DNA of 14,389 nt from Phycisphaeraceae bacterium (GTDB lineage Bacteria; Planctomycetota; Phycisphaerae; Phycisphaerales; Phycisphaeraceae), in contig JADZCW010000258.1 in assembly GCA_020851395.1 (NCBI GenBank), positions 1-14,389 of the forward strand, given 5' to 3'. The notes under the pieces were generated by a model. That model saw nothing but the letters and a program-made list of their open reading frames with translations. It made no database searches and was not told the DNA's origin. A program made the position numbers and the translations under genes. Below are positions 5,268 to 12,427 of the stretch, in pieces (position 1 is the stretch's first letter; every line of letters begins with the position of its first letter).

Positions 5268-6584
5268 ATGAATTCTCGGCCGCGGAATATTGTCTTTGTC
5301 ATCTGCCATGACCTGGGGCGAGAGCTTGGGTGCTACGGCGCGGGGGTGGCGACGCCGAACCTCGATCGATTCGCGGGTCAGGGGGCTCGCTGCGACGCCG
5401 CGTTCACGAACTCGCCCTGCTGCAGCCCGTCCCGCGGGACGATCCAGACGGGACGGTACGCCCACCACAACGGGCTGATGGGGCTGGTCAATCAGGGGTG
5501 GTCGATGCCGCTGGCGGAGCGGACCATCGTTGATCACCTCAACGACGCCGGCTTCGAGACCCTCCACACGGGCTTCCAGCATGAGCGGGCCAAGCACGCG
5601 ATGAATCGGTATTCGACGCAGCTCGCACCCGATCACCGCAGCGAGGACGTCTTCGCCCGCGCCATCGCCCACCTCGCCCAGCGCAAGGACAGTCGGCCGT
5701 TCTACATGAACCTGGGGCTGCTCGAGGTGCACGAGTCGGGATGGAACAGCCAGGACCGTTTCGACCACGGCTCACGTTACGAAGCCTTCATGCCCGCGCT
5801 CGAAGAGGTCCACGTGCCGCCGTGGCTGCCGGACGTCAAGCCGATCCGGCGGGAGATGCGCCGATTCCGGGGGTGCATCCGGTTCATGGACCATCACTTC
5901 GCGACGCTGATCGAGGGGTTGGACAAGCTGGGTCTGGCCGAGAACACGCTGGTGGTTTTCGCCACCGATCATGGAATCAGCGGGGTCCGCAGCAAGAGCA
6001 CGCTCTACGACCACGGGGTGGAGGTGGCTCTGATGCTGCGCGGCCCGGGGGTGCGAACGGGCATGGTGGTGGATGATCTGATCCAGACGGTGGACATCGC
6101 GCCGACGCTGCTCGAGGCGGTGGGCGTGGAGGCGCCGGCGGGGATGGACGGGCGATCGTTCTGGCCGCGATTGACCGGCGAGGCGTATCGGCCGCACGAG
6201 ATGATCTTCACGGAGCGGAATTATCACGGGGGGTTCGATCCGATGCGGGCGGTTCGCACGCGACGTTACCACTACATCCGCAACTTCGCCGACGCGCCCA
6301 AGTGGCAGTGGCTGCCGGGGGAGGTCGAACGTTTTAACGATCGCTTTGAGGCCTGGTACAACGACCTGTGGCCGCCGCTGTCCAAGCCCCGGCCGGCGGA
6401 GGAGCTGTACGACGTGATGGCGGACCCGCACGAGACACGGAACCTGGCGGGCGATGCGGCGTTGGCCGACGTCCGGCGGGAGCTGGCGGCGGCTCTACAT
6501 CGCTGGATGGTCGAGACCAACGATCCCTTGCTCCAAGGCCCCATCCCCGACCGTCTGCACCCGCATCCACACACGCCTGATTGA
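5268..6584 (+). CDS. Sulfatase (formylglycine-dependent, type I)
   Basis: A 438-residue sulfatase that would hydrolyse a sulfate ester, probably on a carbohydrate. The signature CSPSRGTIQTG (52-62) fits C-x-P-S-R-x4-T-G, with C52 the residue converted to formylglycine. N-terminal metal-site strand: NIVFVICHDLGRELGCYG (7-24), with H14-D15 in place of the usual Asp pair, as in other ICHDLG-type bacterial sulfatases I recall. The second metal segment is VVFATDHGISG, followed by STLYDHGVEVALMLRGPG. The C-terminal part has MFTERNYHGG and LYDVMADPHETRNLA, typical of the family. No signal peptide or lipobox is visible, unusual for polysaccharide sulfatases. GGAG at 5253-5256 lies 11 nt before the ATG. 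It is downstream of, and probably co-transcribed with, the GNAT gene. No maturase is in the window. Confidence 0.93.
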   Translation: MNSRPRNIVFVICHDLGRELGCYGAGVATPNLDRFAGQGARCDAAFTNSPCCSPSRGTIQTGRYAHHNGLMGLVNQGWSMPLAERTIVDHLNDAGFETLHTGFQHERAKHAMNRYSTQLAPDHRSEDVFARAIAHLAQRKDSRPFYMNLGLLEVHESGWNSQDRFDHGSRYEAFMPALEEVHVPPWLPDVKPIRREMRRFRGCIRFMDHHFATLIEGLDKLGLAENTLVVFATDHGISGVRSKSTLYDHGVEVALMLRGPGVRTGMVVDDLIQTVDIAPTLLEAVGVEAPAGMDGRSFWPRLTGEAYRPHEMIFTERNYHGGFDPMRAVRTRRYHYIRNFADAPKWQWLPGEVERFNDRFEAWYNDLWPPLSKPRPAEELYDVMADPHETRNLAGDAALADVRRELAAALHRWMVETNDPLLQGPIPDRLHPHPHTPD

Positions 6585-6626
6585 CCGTCGGTGTGACCGG
6601 CCCATCCGTCGACTCGGCAACACGGG

Positions 6627-7091
6627 CTATCGAATCTTCCGGGGGTGGACGTTGGCCAGTGAGACGCTGAACCCCTCCGCGGGCCCCTCGATCATGGCGT
6701 TGTCCTCCGGGCCGACGAGCCGGATGGTGTAGGTCTCGCCGGGGTGGACGAACTTCTCGCGCCAGACGTTGGTGCCGCGCTTCCACTCGATGATCAGGGC
6801 CACCCCGCTGACGCAGGTGATCTGCATCTGGTCGGCCCAGGGGCCCATGTAGGGGTAGAGGAGTTGGCCGTCGAGGACGGAGTAGACGGTCCGCGAGTTG
6901 CCCCCCTGGCGGGCGTTGGTCTCGTAGGCGGCCCAGGCCGGCCAGACGATCGCCGAGCCGGGCCAGTCGCCCGCCTTGAGATCGGGCACGTTGCAGGCCC
7001 AGCGGGCACGGACGGCCGCGACGGGGTTGCAGGTCAGGGGGTCCGTGCCTTGTGGCGTGGCGGCGTCGGCTGAGGCGGGGGGATGGGTCAT
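6627..7091 (-). CDS. Hypothetical beta-rich protein (154 aa)
   Basis: I do not recognise this family. The chosen ATG at 7091 has GGAG at 7101-7104 with ideal 9-nt spacing; an in-frame start at 7169 would add 26 residues but has no such support. The first 20 residues are low-complexity. After that the protein looks like a compact beta fold rich in aromatics: IVWPAWAAYETNARQGG (48-64), TVYSVLDGQLLYPYMGPW (68-85), MQITCVSGVALIIEWKRG (89-106), EKFVHPGETYTIRLVGPED (112-130), and an ending in FSVSLANVHP (141-150). The HPGETYTIRL stretch resembles a cupin or jelly-roll strand, but that is only an impression. Cysteines at 21, 33 and 93 show no metal-site spacing. No signal peptide. It converges with the sulfatase (42-nt gap) and diverges from the HEAT gene. 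Confidence 0.7.
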   Translation of the reverse strand: MTHPPASADAATPQGTDPLTCNPVAAVRARWACNVPDLKAGDWPGSAIVWPAWAAYETNARQGGNSRTVYSVLDGQLLYPYMGPWADQMQITCVSGVALIIEWKRGTNVWREKFVHPGETYTIRLVGPEDNAMIEGPAEGFSVSLANVHPRKIR

Positions 7092-7140
7092 CGATCCTGG
7101 CTCCGTGGCGTGGGACCATGCATGACGGAAAGTGGCTGAC

Positions 7141-7169
7141 ACACTACCCGCGCCCGTGGCGGCGGACAA
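7141..7169 (-). promoter_or_regulatory. Weak candidate promoter for the 154-aa hypothetical gene
   Basis: On the minus strand TTGTCC (7169-7164) and TAGTGT (7146-7141) have a 17-nt spacer, with 4 of 6 and 3 of 6 consensus matches. It lies 50 nt upstream of the ATG at 7091. Weak match. Confidence 0.25.
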
Positions 7170-7286
7170 AGACGGCAGGCATGGAGCAACCCAACATGCC
7201 TCCGTGACGGGATTTTGACGGTCTTGGCGAGGTCGGTACGAGCGTCACCCCCCCGCCGGGGGCAGAAGAACACCTGCTCTTTACGC

Positions 7287-7315
7287 TTGACGCTTGATTT
7301 AACTGCCGATAGATT
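7287..7315 (+). promoter_or_regulatory. Candidate sigma70-type promoter for the HEAT-repeat gene
   Basis: TTGACG (7287-7292) and TAGATT (7310-7315) are separated by 17 nt, matching the consensus at 5 of 6 and 4 of 6 bases, in a locally AT-richer patch. Transcription would start near 7322, leaving a leader of about 150 nt before the ATG at 7476. Confidence 0.45.
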
Positions 7316-7462
7316 GCCCGTTAACGATCGGCTTCCCCCCACCGAACGCCCGAGCTTCCCCCAAGTCCCGGAATCTTCTGGAGTTTCCAGGGTTTTTCGG
7401 AACCGTCCCTGAAGCCCTCGGGCCCGGCTACCCCCGGATCCCCGGATGTCCCGGCCTTCTTC

Positions 7463-7466
7463 GGAG
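7463..7466 (+). promoter_or_regulatory. Ribosome binding site that decides the HEAT-gene start
   Basis: GGAG sits 9 nt before the ATG at 7476. The alternative in-frame ATG at 7446 has no comparable site and would place ten extra residues ahead of the signal peptide. Confidence 0.65.
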
Positions 7467-7475
7467 TGGACCTCA

Positions 7476-9668
7476 ATGCTCAATCGCACGCGATCACGCT
7501 GGATCGTCGGCGCCGTTGCCCTGACGTCGGCCCTGCTGTGCCTTTCGTCGTCCGCGCAGACCGCGAGCACGACGGAAGGCTCGGCCCAGGCCCAGACGCC
7601 CGACGTCGCCCAGCTCTGGGACGACTTTAACCACTACGTCCTGGTCGCCCGCCCCGAGCTCGCCGCCGCCGCCGCCGAGGCCCTGGTCAAGCTCGACCAG
7701 CCCGACGTCCTGCTCGACGCCGTCGAGGCCGGCCGCTTCACCGACTACCAGGGCGTCCTGGCCCGGGCGGTCAAGGTTGAGTCCCTGCGGCCGGCCGCGA
7801 TGGCCCTGGACGCTTACCTGAACAAGGCCATCCTCGCCCGCGCCCGCGACCCGCAGCGCCTCCGCGACGCGGTGATGCGCTTGGCGCAAGGCAGCCGGGC
7901 CCGCTCACGCGCCATCGAAGTCCTGCGCGAGGCCGGCCAGTTCGCCGCCCCGATCCTCCTCGAATCGCTCCGTCAGCAGGAGCACCCCGAGCTGCGCCCG
8001 TACGTCACCGGCGCCATCGTCGAGGTCGGCGTCCCGCTGGTCTACCCGCTCGGCGAATCGCTCGCGGGTCTGGACGCCGCCAACCTCTCGCTCGTCGCTC
8101 AAGCTCTGGCCGAGATCGGCCACCCCCGCATCCTGCCCTACCTCAAGGCCCTGCTCGAAGACCCCAAGACCGACGCGGGCGCGCGGCAGATCGTCGACGT
8201 GGCCTACCGCCGGATCCTCGCTCGCACCTCGGCGCCCGATCAACCAGCGGCGCGGCTGTTCCTGGAGCTGGCCTACAACTACGCCTCCTTGGTCGAACGC
8301 CACGAGGCCCAGCCCGGATTCGACGCCAAGACCCACGCCGGCATCGTCTGGGAATTCACCCCCGCCACCGGGCTGGTCGAGGTCCGCGTGCCGGGCTCGA
8401 TCTTCGGCGACGTCCTGGCCATGCGGGCCGCCCGCAAGGCCCTGAGCCTCGACCCCAATCTCGACCCGGCCCTGAGCCTCTGGCTGGCGTCGAACCTCCG
8501 CCGTGAGAACTCCCTCGGCCCCGACGAGACCGACCCGACCTATCGCGAGCCCCAGCCCCCGAGCTACTACCTGAGCATGGCCGGCCCGCTCCGTCAGGCC
8601 GACGTCCTGGCCCGCGCCCTGGCGGCCAACAACCCCGAGCTGGCCCTGGACGCCATCCGCGGCCTGGACGCTACGGCCGGCACCAGCACCCTGGCGGCCA
8701 ACCACGACGTCCTGCAGCCGCTGCTCGACGCCATGGCCTCGCCCGACCGTCGCGTCCGCTACGAGGCCGCCTTCGCACTGACTAAAGCCCGGCCCGAGGA
8801 ACCCTTCACCGGCTCGTTCCGTGTCACCCCCGTCCTGTCCGAGGCCATCCGCCAGACCAGCCAGCGCCACGCCATGGTCGTCGCGCCGGCCGAGACGCTC
8901 AACACCCTGATCGATCTGGCCCGCGGCCTGGGCTACGATCCGGTGGGCGGCTCGTCCTACGCCGCCATGGCCGATGAGGTCACCGCCCTGTCCGGCATCG
9001 ACCTGATCATCAGCGGCCTGAGCCCCGCCGACACCGTAAGCCTCCACAAACTCGCCGGCGAGCACTACAAGCTCAGCAACGCCCCCCTGGTCATCGTCGC
9101 TCAGCCGACCGATCTGCCTGAGCTCAACCGCGAGTTCGACCAGGTCAAGGGCGTGATGCTCACGACTTTCGACGCCGACGTGCAGAAGCTCCAGGCGGCC
9201 GTCGCCCCGCAACTGGCGGCCTACGCCGGGCCCGCGATGGCCGAGGACGAGGCCCTCAAGTACGCCCTGACCGCCCTGGGCCTGCTCCGCGAGGTGGCCC
9301 TGACCCGCGGCAACGTCTTTAACGTCTCCGAGGCTGAGTCCTCCCTCCTCCAGTGCCTGACCGACTCGCGGGCCCAGGTCGTCTCCTCCTCAGCGGCCGT
9401 GCTGGCCCTGATCAAGGACGCCCAGGCGCAGAGGGCCCTGGCGGACGTGGCCCTGGACAGCCGCCTGCCCGATGAGCTGCGCGTGGCGCTGCTGGGCAGC
9501 CTGGCCCAGTCGTCCGAGTACTTCGGCAACCAGCTCACCCCGGGCCAACAGGACCGCGTGCTCGAGCTGGTCCGGACCAGCAAGGGCGACCTGGCCCTGG
9601 CCGCCGCCCGCGCCCACGGCGCCCTGACGCTGCCGACGAGCAACCTGGTCAAGATGCTCAATCAGTAG
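7476..9668 (+). CDS. Exported HEAT-repeat protein with a degenerate receiver-like domain
   Basis: A 730-residue protein. From the ATG at 7476 it opens with a classic signal peptide: MLNRTRSRW, then hydrophobic IVGAVALTSALLCLSSS, with cleavage likely near residue 27-30. Most of the rest is alpha-helical HEAT-like repeats (about 45-260, 375-450 and 590-725). A helical pair at about 310-345 (DVLAMRAARKALSLDPNLDP) is TPR-like. Between the later repeat blocks, about 465-580 reads as a CheY-like alpha/beta fold: HAMVVAPAE, IDLIISGLS, APLVIVAQPT, GVMLTTFDAD. The acidic pair, phospho-acceptor Asp, Ser/Thr switch and Lys are all absent, so it cannot be a normal phosphorelay receiver. It is probably a periplasmic or surface protein-interaction scaffold (inference). 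It ends at a strong terminator and looks monocistronic. The domain calls come from reading the sequence by eye. Confidence 0.8.
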   Translation: MLNRTRSRWIVGAVALTSALLCLSSSAQTASTTEGSAQAQTPDVAQLWDDFNHYVLVARPELAAAAAEALVKLDQPDVLLDAVEAGRFTDYQGVLARAVKVESLRPAAMALDAYLNKAILARARDPQRLRDAVMRLAQGSRARSRAIEVLREAGQFAAPILLESLRQQEHPELRPYVTGAIVEVGVPLVYPLGESLAGLDAANLSLVAQALAEIGHPRILPYLKALLEDPKTDAGARQIVDVAYRRILARTSAPDQPAARLFLELAYNYASLVERHEAQPGFDAKTHAGIVWEFTPATGLVEVRVPGSIFGDVLAMRAARKALSLDPNLDPALSLWLASNLRRENSLGPDETDPTYREPQPPSYYLSMAGPLRQADVLARALAANNPELALDAIRGLDATAGTSTLAANHDVLQPLLDAMASPDRRVRYEAAFALTKARPEEPFTGSFRVTPVLSEAIRQTSQRHAMVVAPAETLNTLIDLARGLGYDPVGGSSYAAMADEVTALSGIDLIISGLSPADTVSLHKLAGEHYKLSNAPLVIVAQPTDLPELNREFDQVKGVMLTTFDADVQKLQAAVAPQLAAYAGPAMAEDEALKYALTALGLLREVALTRGNVFNVSEAESSLLQCLTDSRAQVVSSSAAVLALIKDAQAQRALADVALDSRLPDELRVALLGSLAQSSEYFGNQLTPGQQDRVLELVRTSKGDLALAAARAHGALTLPTSNLVKMLNQ

Positions 9669-9695
9669 CGGCCGCCATCATCCAATGGAAAAGAG

Positions 9696-9723
9696 AAACG
9701 CCCTGAGAACCAGGGCGTTTTTT
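9696..9723 (+). terminator. Strong rho-independent terminator of the HEAT-repeat gene
   Basis: AAACGCCCTG (9696-9705) pairs perfectly with CAGGGCGTTT (9711-9720) around a 5-nt loop AGAAC, and the T-run continues to 9723 (six T in all). It starts 27 nt after the stop codon. On the minus strand the same stem is followed by TCTCTTTT, so it may also help stop transcription from the convergent SGNH gene. Confidence 0.93.
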
Positions 9724-9766
9724 CGCGCGCCGAACCACGACGGCTTCGAAACCTCCGTCGGCGGGC

Positions 9767-11119
9767 CTACGAACGGACCCGGCGTCGTCCGATCAGCCAC
9801 GCCGTCACGGGGGCGATCATCCCCAACGCCGCGGGCTCGGGCACGATCCCGGCATGACCGCCCGCTGCTCCGAGCAGGCGCACAAAACCGTTGATGTCCT
9901 GCACGTTGATCCTGTAGTCGTTGTTCATGTCCCCGTACCGACCGGGCACGACCCCACCGGTCAAGGCCATGACGAAGGGGTTGACGTCCTGCACGTCGAC
10001 TTGGCCGTCCTCGTTGTAGTCGCCCGTGACGCCCTGGCTGAGGCTGGCGCCGTCGGTCATGAAGGCGTCAAAGATCAACTGGCCGATGTACTGCCCGCCC
10101 GCCTGGCTGAAGTGGGCATTGTCGAACAGGTACCCGTGCGAAGTGAAGAAGGCGTGATCGCCCGCCGTGGTGTAGAGGTTGATAAAGCCCAGCCCGCGAG
10201 CCAGGGCCACGTCCTGCATCCCGCCGACCATCTTCCAGAGGTTGCCGCTGTCCTGCTGGTAGGTCCCGATCAGCACGATCGAGGCGTCGGGCAGGTCCGC
10301 CTCGACCCGGTCCACCAGGGCGTTGATCTTGTCGCGGTAGCCGGCCTGGGAATAGCCCTGGTCATTCTGACCCAGCCAGATCATCACCAGGTCGGGCGCG
10401 GCGTGCTGGAGCTGGGCGTCGAACGTCCAGTCGCGCTGGAGGAAGTTCTGGACGCCCCACCCGCCGTTGGCCGCGCGGTCGATCCGCACGCCCGGCCCCT
10501 CGATCTTGTGCGCCTCGCCCAGCAGCGTCACGGGCTTGTCGTCGAGCGTCCTGATCCAGAGCCGCTTCTGGCCCTCGGGGAGGGTGTAGCTCCATGTGCC
10601 GATCTGATTCCCATCGGCGTTTGAGTCGAGCATCGCCAGGACGTGGTTCGACGTGTCGACCACCTCGAATCGCCCACCCCCGGGCCGCATGACGAACTGG
10701 AGCTCGATGCTCGGGCTCCAGGCGTCCAGGAACGCCGTCCTGCCCGCCAGGGAGGTGCTCATCCACAGACCGTCAAGGCTCGAATGAGGCGACGTGTCCT
10801 GATTAATCCGGCCCTCGACCCACCCCGGATTGAATCCGCCCCCCGTCCAACGGCTGAAGGCCTGATACCCCAGCCCGGCGTTGCCGAACTCCTGCTGCAC
10901 CAGCGTGCGAAAGACGGGCACCCAGCTCGTGTCCTGGAACGTCAGGCTGTCGCCCAGGGCCATGATCGTCGCCGGTCCCTGGTCGCCGTCGGCCAGTTTG
11001 GCCTTGATTTCCGAAAACGCCTCGGCCAGGTTCAGGCTCGCAGCCGCCCACGCCCGGCCCGTGATCAGTGATGCCCCGATCAGCGCAATGGATAACCCGC
11101 GGACTCTCTGAGTCCTCAT
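9767..11119 (-). CDS. SGNH/GDSL hydrolase with dockerin repeats and PEP-CTERM anchor
   Basis: A 450-residue exported protein. Signal peptide about 1-26 (MRTQRVRGLSIALIGASLITGRAWA). SGNH esterase domain: block I ALGDSLT (54-60, nucleophile S58), block III LGQND (249-253), block V DNAHF (333-337, D333/H336). A beta-rich insert at about 105-215 separates block I from a likely block II region, ANGGWGVQN (217-225). A dockerin-type calcium-loop pair follows: GDYNEDGQVDVQDVN (366-380) and GDMNNDYRINVQDIN (396-410). The end is PEP-CTERM: VPEPA (426-430), hydrophobic ALGMIAPVTAWLIG, then RRRVRS, a sorting signal for an exosortase. Likely role: deacetylation or de-esterification of a surface or extracellular polysaccharide (inference). 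AAGGAG at 11126-11131 lies 6 nt before the ATG. It converges with the HEAT gene. All catalytic residues are present. Confidence 0.9.
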   Translation of the reverse strand: MRTQRVRGLSIALIGASLITGRAWAAASLNLAEAFSEIKAKLADGDQGPATIMALGDSLTFQDTSWVPVFRTLVQQEFGNAGLGYQAFSRWTGGGFNPGWVEGRINQDTSPHSSLDGLWMSTSLAGRTAFLDAWSPSIELQFVMRPGGGRFEVVDTSNHVLAMLDSNADGNQIGTWSYTLPEGQKRLWIRTLDDKPVTLLGEAHKIEGPGVRIDRAANGGWGVQNFLQRDWTFDAQLQHAAPDLVMIWLGQNDQGYSQAGYRDKINALVDRVEADLPDASIVLIGTYQQDSGNLWKMVGGMQDVALARGLGFINLYTTAGDHAFFTSHGYLFDNAHFSQAGGQYIGQLIFDAFMTDGASLSQGVTGDYNEDGQVDVQDVNPFVMALTGGVVPGRYGDMNNDYRINVQDINGFVRLLGAAGGHAGIVPEPAALGMIAPVTAWLIGRRRVRS

Positions 11120-11191
11120 GCCCGGCTCCTTTCCTGGTTCGCCGCCGGGACGCTCGCCGACCGGAGAACGTCCGTGGGCTGTACAAGAACG

Positions 11192-11219
11192 AATCTACCC
11201 CGAGCACGCAGACGATCAA
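11192..11219 (-). promoter_or_regulatory. Candidate promoter for the SGNH hydrolase gene
   Basis: On the minus strand TTGATC (11219-11214) and TAGATT (11197-11192) have a 16-nt spacer, each with 4 of 6 consensus bases. The -10 hexamer is identical to that proposed for the HEAT gene. Transcription would start about 65 nt upstream of the ATG at 11119. Confidence 0.35.
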
Positions 11220-11342
11220 CAGCCTCTTCTGTTTTCTAAATCGCTCAATGCCATACTGCTGTCACCGGGGCGCGCCGATCTCCCCGCGGCGGAGCGCCGA
11301 GGTTGTCGTCCGCGTCAACGCGGCGGGGGCATGACCCTGGAT

Positions 11343-12404
11343 TCAAGCCCGAGCGTCACCAGCCGGCGCCTGGAGCACGGGGGAAGGCAGGTCCCTATAT
11401 CGATCGATCCCCGCCTGCATGAACTCCCGCATCGCCTGGGCCGACGCGATCGTCTGCACGTCGCGCTTGAGGTTCGGCCAGGGCTGCACGTGCGGGGAGT
11501 ACCAGCTCATCCGCTGGCGGATGGTGTTCAGCGCGATCCGCTCCCCCCGGAAGCGCAGGAGGTTCTCGAAGTGATCGAGGACCAGCCTGGCCCGCTCGGC
11601 ACGCGGCAGGGGCTCAGGCAGACGCCCCGTGGCCAGGTAGTGGGCCGTGTCGCGGAAAATCCAGGGCTGACTGAGCGCCCCGCGGCCGATCATCACGCCG
11701 TGGCAGCCGGTGGTGTCGATCATCCGCTTGGCGTCATGCGGGCAGCGCACGTCACCGTTGCCGATGACCTTCACCGTGGAGTGATGTCGGGCCATGACCT
11801 CGACGACCTCGGTGATGCCTTCGAGGCGTACGCTGCCCCGGAACTTCTGTTCGGTGGTCCGGCCGTGCACGGTGATGGCGGCGGCACCGGCGTCGGCCAG
11901 GGCGATGGGCAGCGTGCGGGTTATGAAGGAGGCGTCGTCCCAGCCCAGGCGGATCTTGCAGGTCACGGGCGTGCCGGAGGGCTCGACCGCGCGGACGATG
12001 GCGCGGACGATGTCGACGGCCAGGCCCGGCGCGCAGAGCAGCTTCGAACCGCCGTTCTTCTTGGTGACCTTGTCGACGGGGCAGCCCATGTTCACGTCGA
12101 CGATCGTCGCGCCGTGCTCGACCGCCCAAGCCGCCGCCTCGGCCATGATCCCCGGATCGCGGCCGTAGAGCTGCATGCACAGGGGACGATCCTCCGGGCT
12201 CGTCGCCGCCAGCCAGAGGGACTTGTGGCTCTGGTTGAGGATCGCCTGCGGGCACAGGAGGTCCGTGCACGCCAGGCCGACGCCGCCATGCTCGCCGCGG
12301 ACGGAGCGGACGACCAGACGGAACGCCAGGTCGCAATAGCCAGCGATCGGCGCCAGCAGGAGCGGCGTTTCGAGTTGGACGTTGCCGATCCTTAGCGGCT
12401 GCAT
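11343..12404 (-). CDS. tRNA-dihydrouridine synthase (Dus family)
   Basis: An FMN- and NADPH-dependent enzyme that reduces specific uridines in tRNA to dihydrouridine. It is 353 residues. The N-terminus IGNVQLETPLLLAPIAGYCD (6-25) is the FMN-binding start of the TIM barrel. CMQLYGRDP (76-84) and DVNMGCPVDKVTKKNGGSKL (103-122) follow, with C108 the catalytic cysteine. KIRLGWDD (150-157) and ITVHGRTTEQKF (177-188) supply the conserved Lys and His. IGNGDVR (214-220) and GVMIGRGAL (236-244) bind the FMN phosphate. The C-terminal helical domain runs from about 255 (IRQRMSWYSPH and so on). It resembles the DusB subgroup, but subgroup assignment by eye is unsafe. It starts 23 nt after recN on the same strand, so the two are probably co-transcribed. 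No well-spaced Shine-Dalgarno is visible; the start rests on the family N-terminus. Confidence 0.95.
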   Translation of the reverse strand: MQPLRIGNVQLETPLLLAPIAGYCDLAFRLVVRSVRGEHGGVGLACTDLLCPQAILNQSHKSLWLAATSPEDRPLCMQLYGRDPGIMAEAAAWAVEHGATIVDVNMGCPVDKVTKKNGGSKLLCAPGLAVDIVRAIVRAVEPSGTPVTCKIRLGWDDASFITRTLPIALADAGAAAITVHGRTTEQKFRGSVRLEGITEVVEVMARHHSTVKVIGNGDVRCPHDAKRMIDTTGCHGVMIGRGALSQPWIFRDTAHYLATGRLPEPLPRAERARLVLDHFENLLRFRGERIALNTIRQRMSWYSPHVQPWPNLKRDVQTIASAQAMREFMQAGIDRYRDLPSPVLQAPAGDARA

Positions 12405-12427
12405 GCCTCTATCTTACCGCGGGGGTC

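Larger units (their letters stand above)
7092..7475. other. Divergent intergenic region (384 nt) between the hypothetical and HEAT-repeat genes
   Basis: No coding frame here has support; long frames crossing it are continuations of shadow frames. It holds candidate promoters for both flanking genes (7141-7169 minus and 7287-7315 plus). An inverted repeat AGGCATG/CATGCCT (7177-7183 and 7195-7201) could form a 7-bp hairpin with an 11-nt loop. A short stem CTGGA/TCCAG (7378-7382 and 7386-7390) is followed by GGTTTTT within the HEAT-gene leader. I see no tRNA, riboswitch or mobile element. Confidence 0.6.

Noticed and set aside
2972..6584. Polysaccharide utilisation locus formed by the GH10-like protein, GNAT and sulfatase
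   Set aside because: The GH10-like protein lacks catalytic residues, the genes are on opposite strands, and no transporter, SusCD-like pair or regulator is present.
7092..7169. N-terminal extension of the 154-aa hypothetical protein
   Set aside because: The longer frame has no ribosome binding site at its ATG, while the ATG at 7091 has GGAG at 9 nt spacing.
7177..7201. AGGCATG/CATGCCT inverted repeat as a terminator or operator
   Set aside because: The stem is short with an 11-nt loop and no T-run on either strand. It is mentioned only within the intergenic entry.
7446..7475. Ten-residue N-terminal extension of the HEAT-repeat protein
   Set aside because: Starting at 7446 would put MSRPSSEWTS before the signal peptide, and there is no matching ribosome binding site; GGAG fits the ATG at 7476.
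7905..9212. 435-codon open frame on the minus strand
   Set aside because: It is antisense to the HEAT-repeat gene. Its Gly/Val/Gln/Asp-rich low-complexity composition is the mirror of the real coding frame.
9854..10624. 256-codon open frame on the plus strand
   Set aside because: It is antisense to the SGNH/dockerin gene; the Val/His/Asp-rich repeats simply mirror the dockerin and esterase codons.
11118..12395. 425-codon open frame on the plus strand
   Set aside because: It is antisense to the dihydrouridine synthase gene and has no recognisable motifs; the opposite strand carries the complete Dus family pattern.
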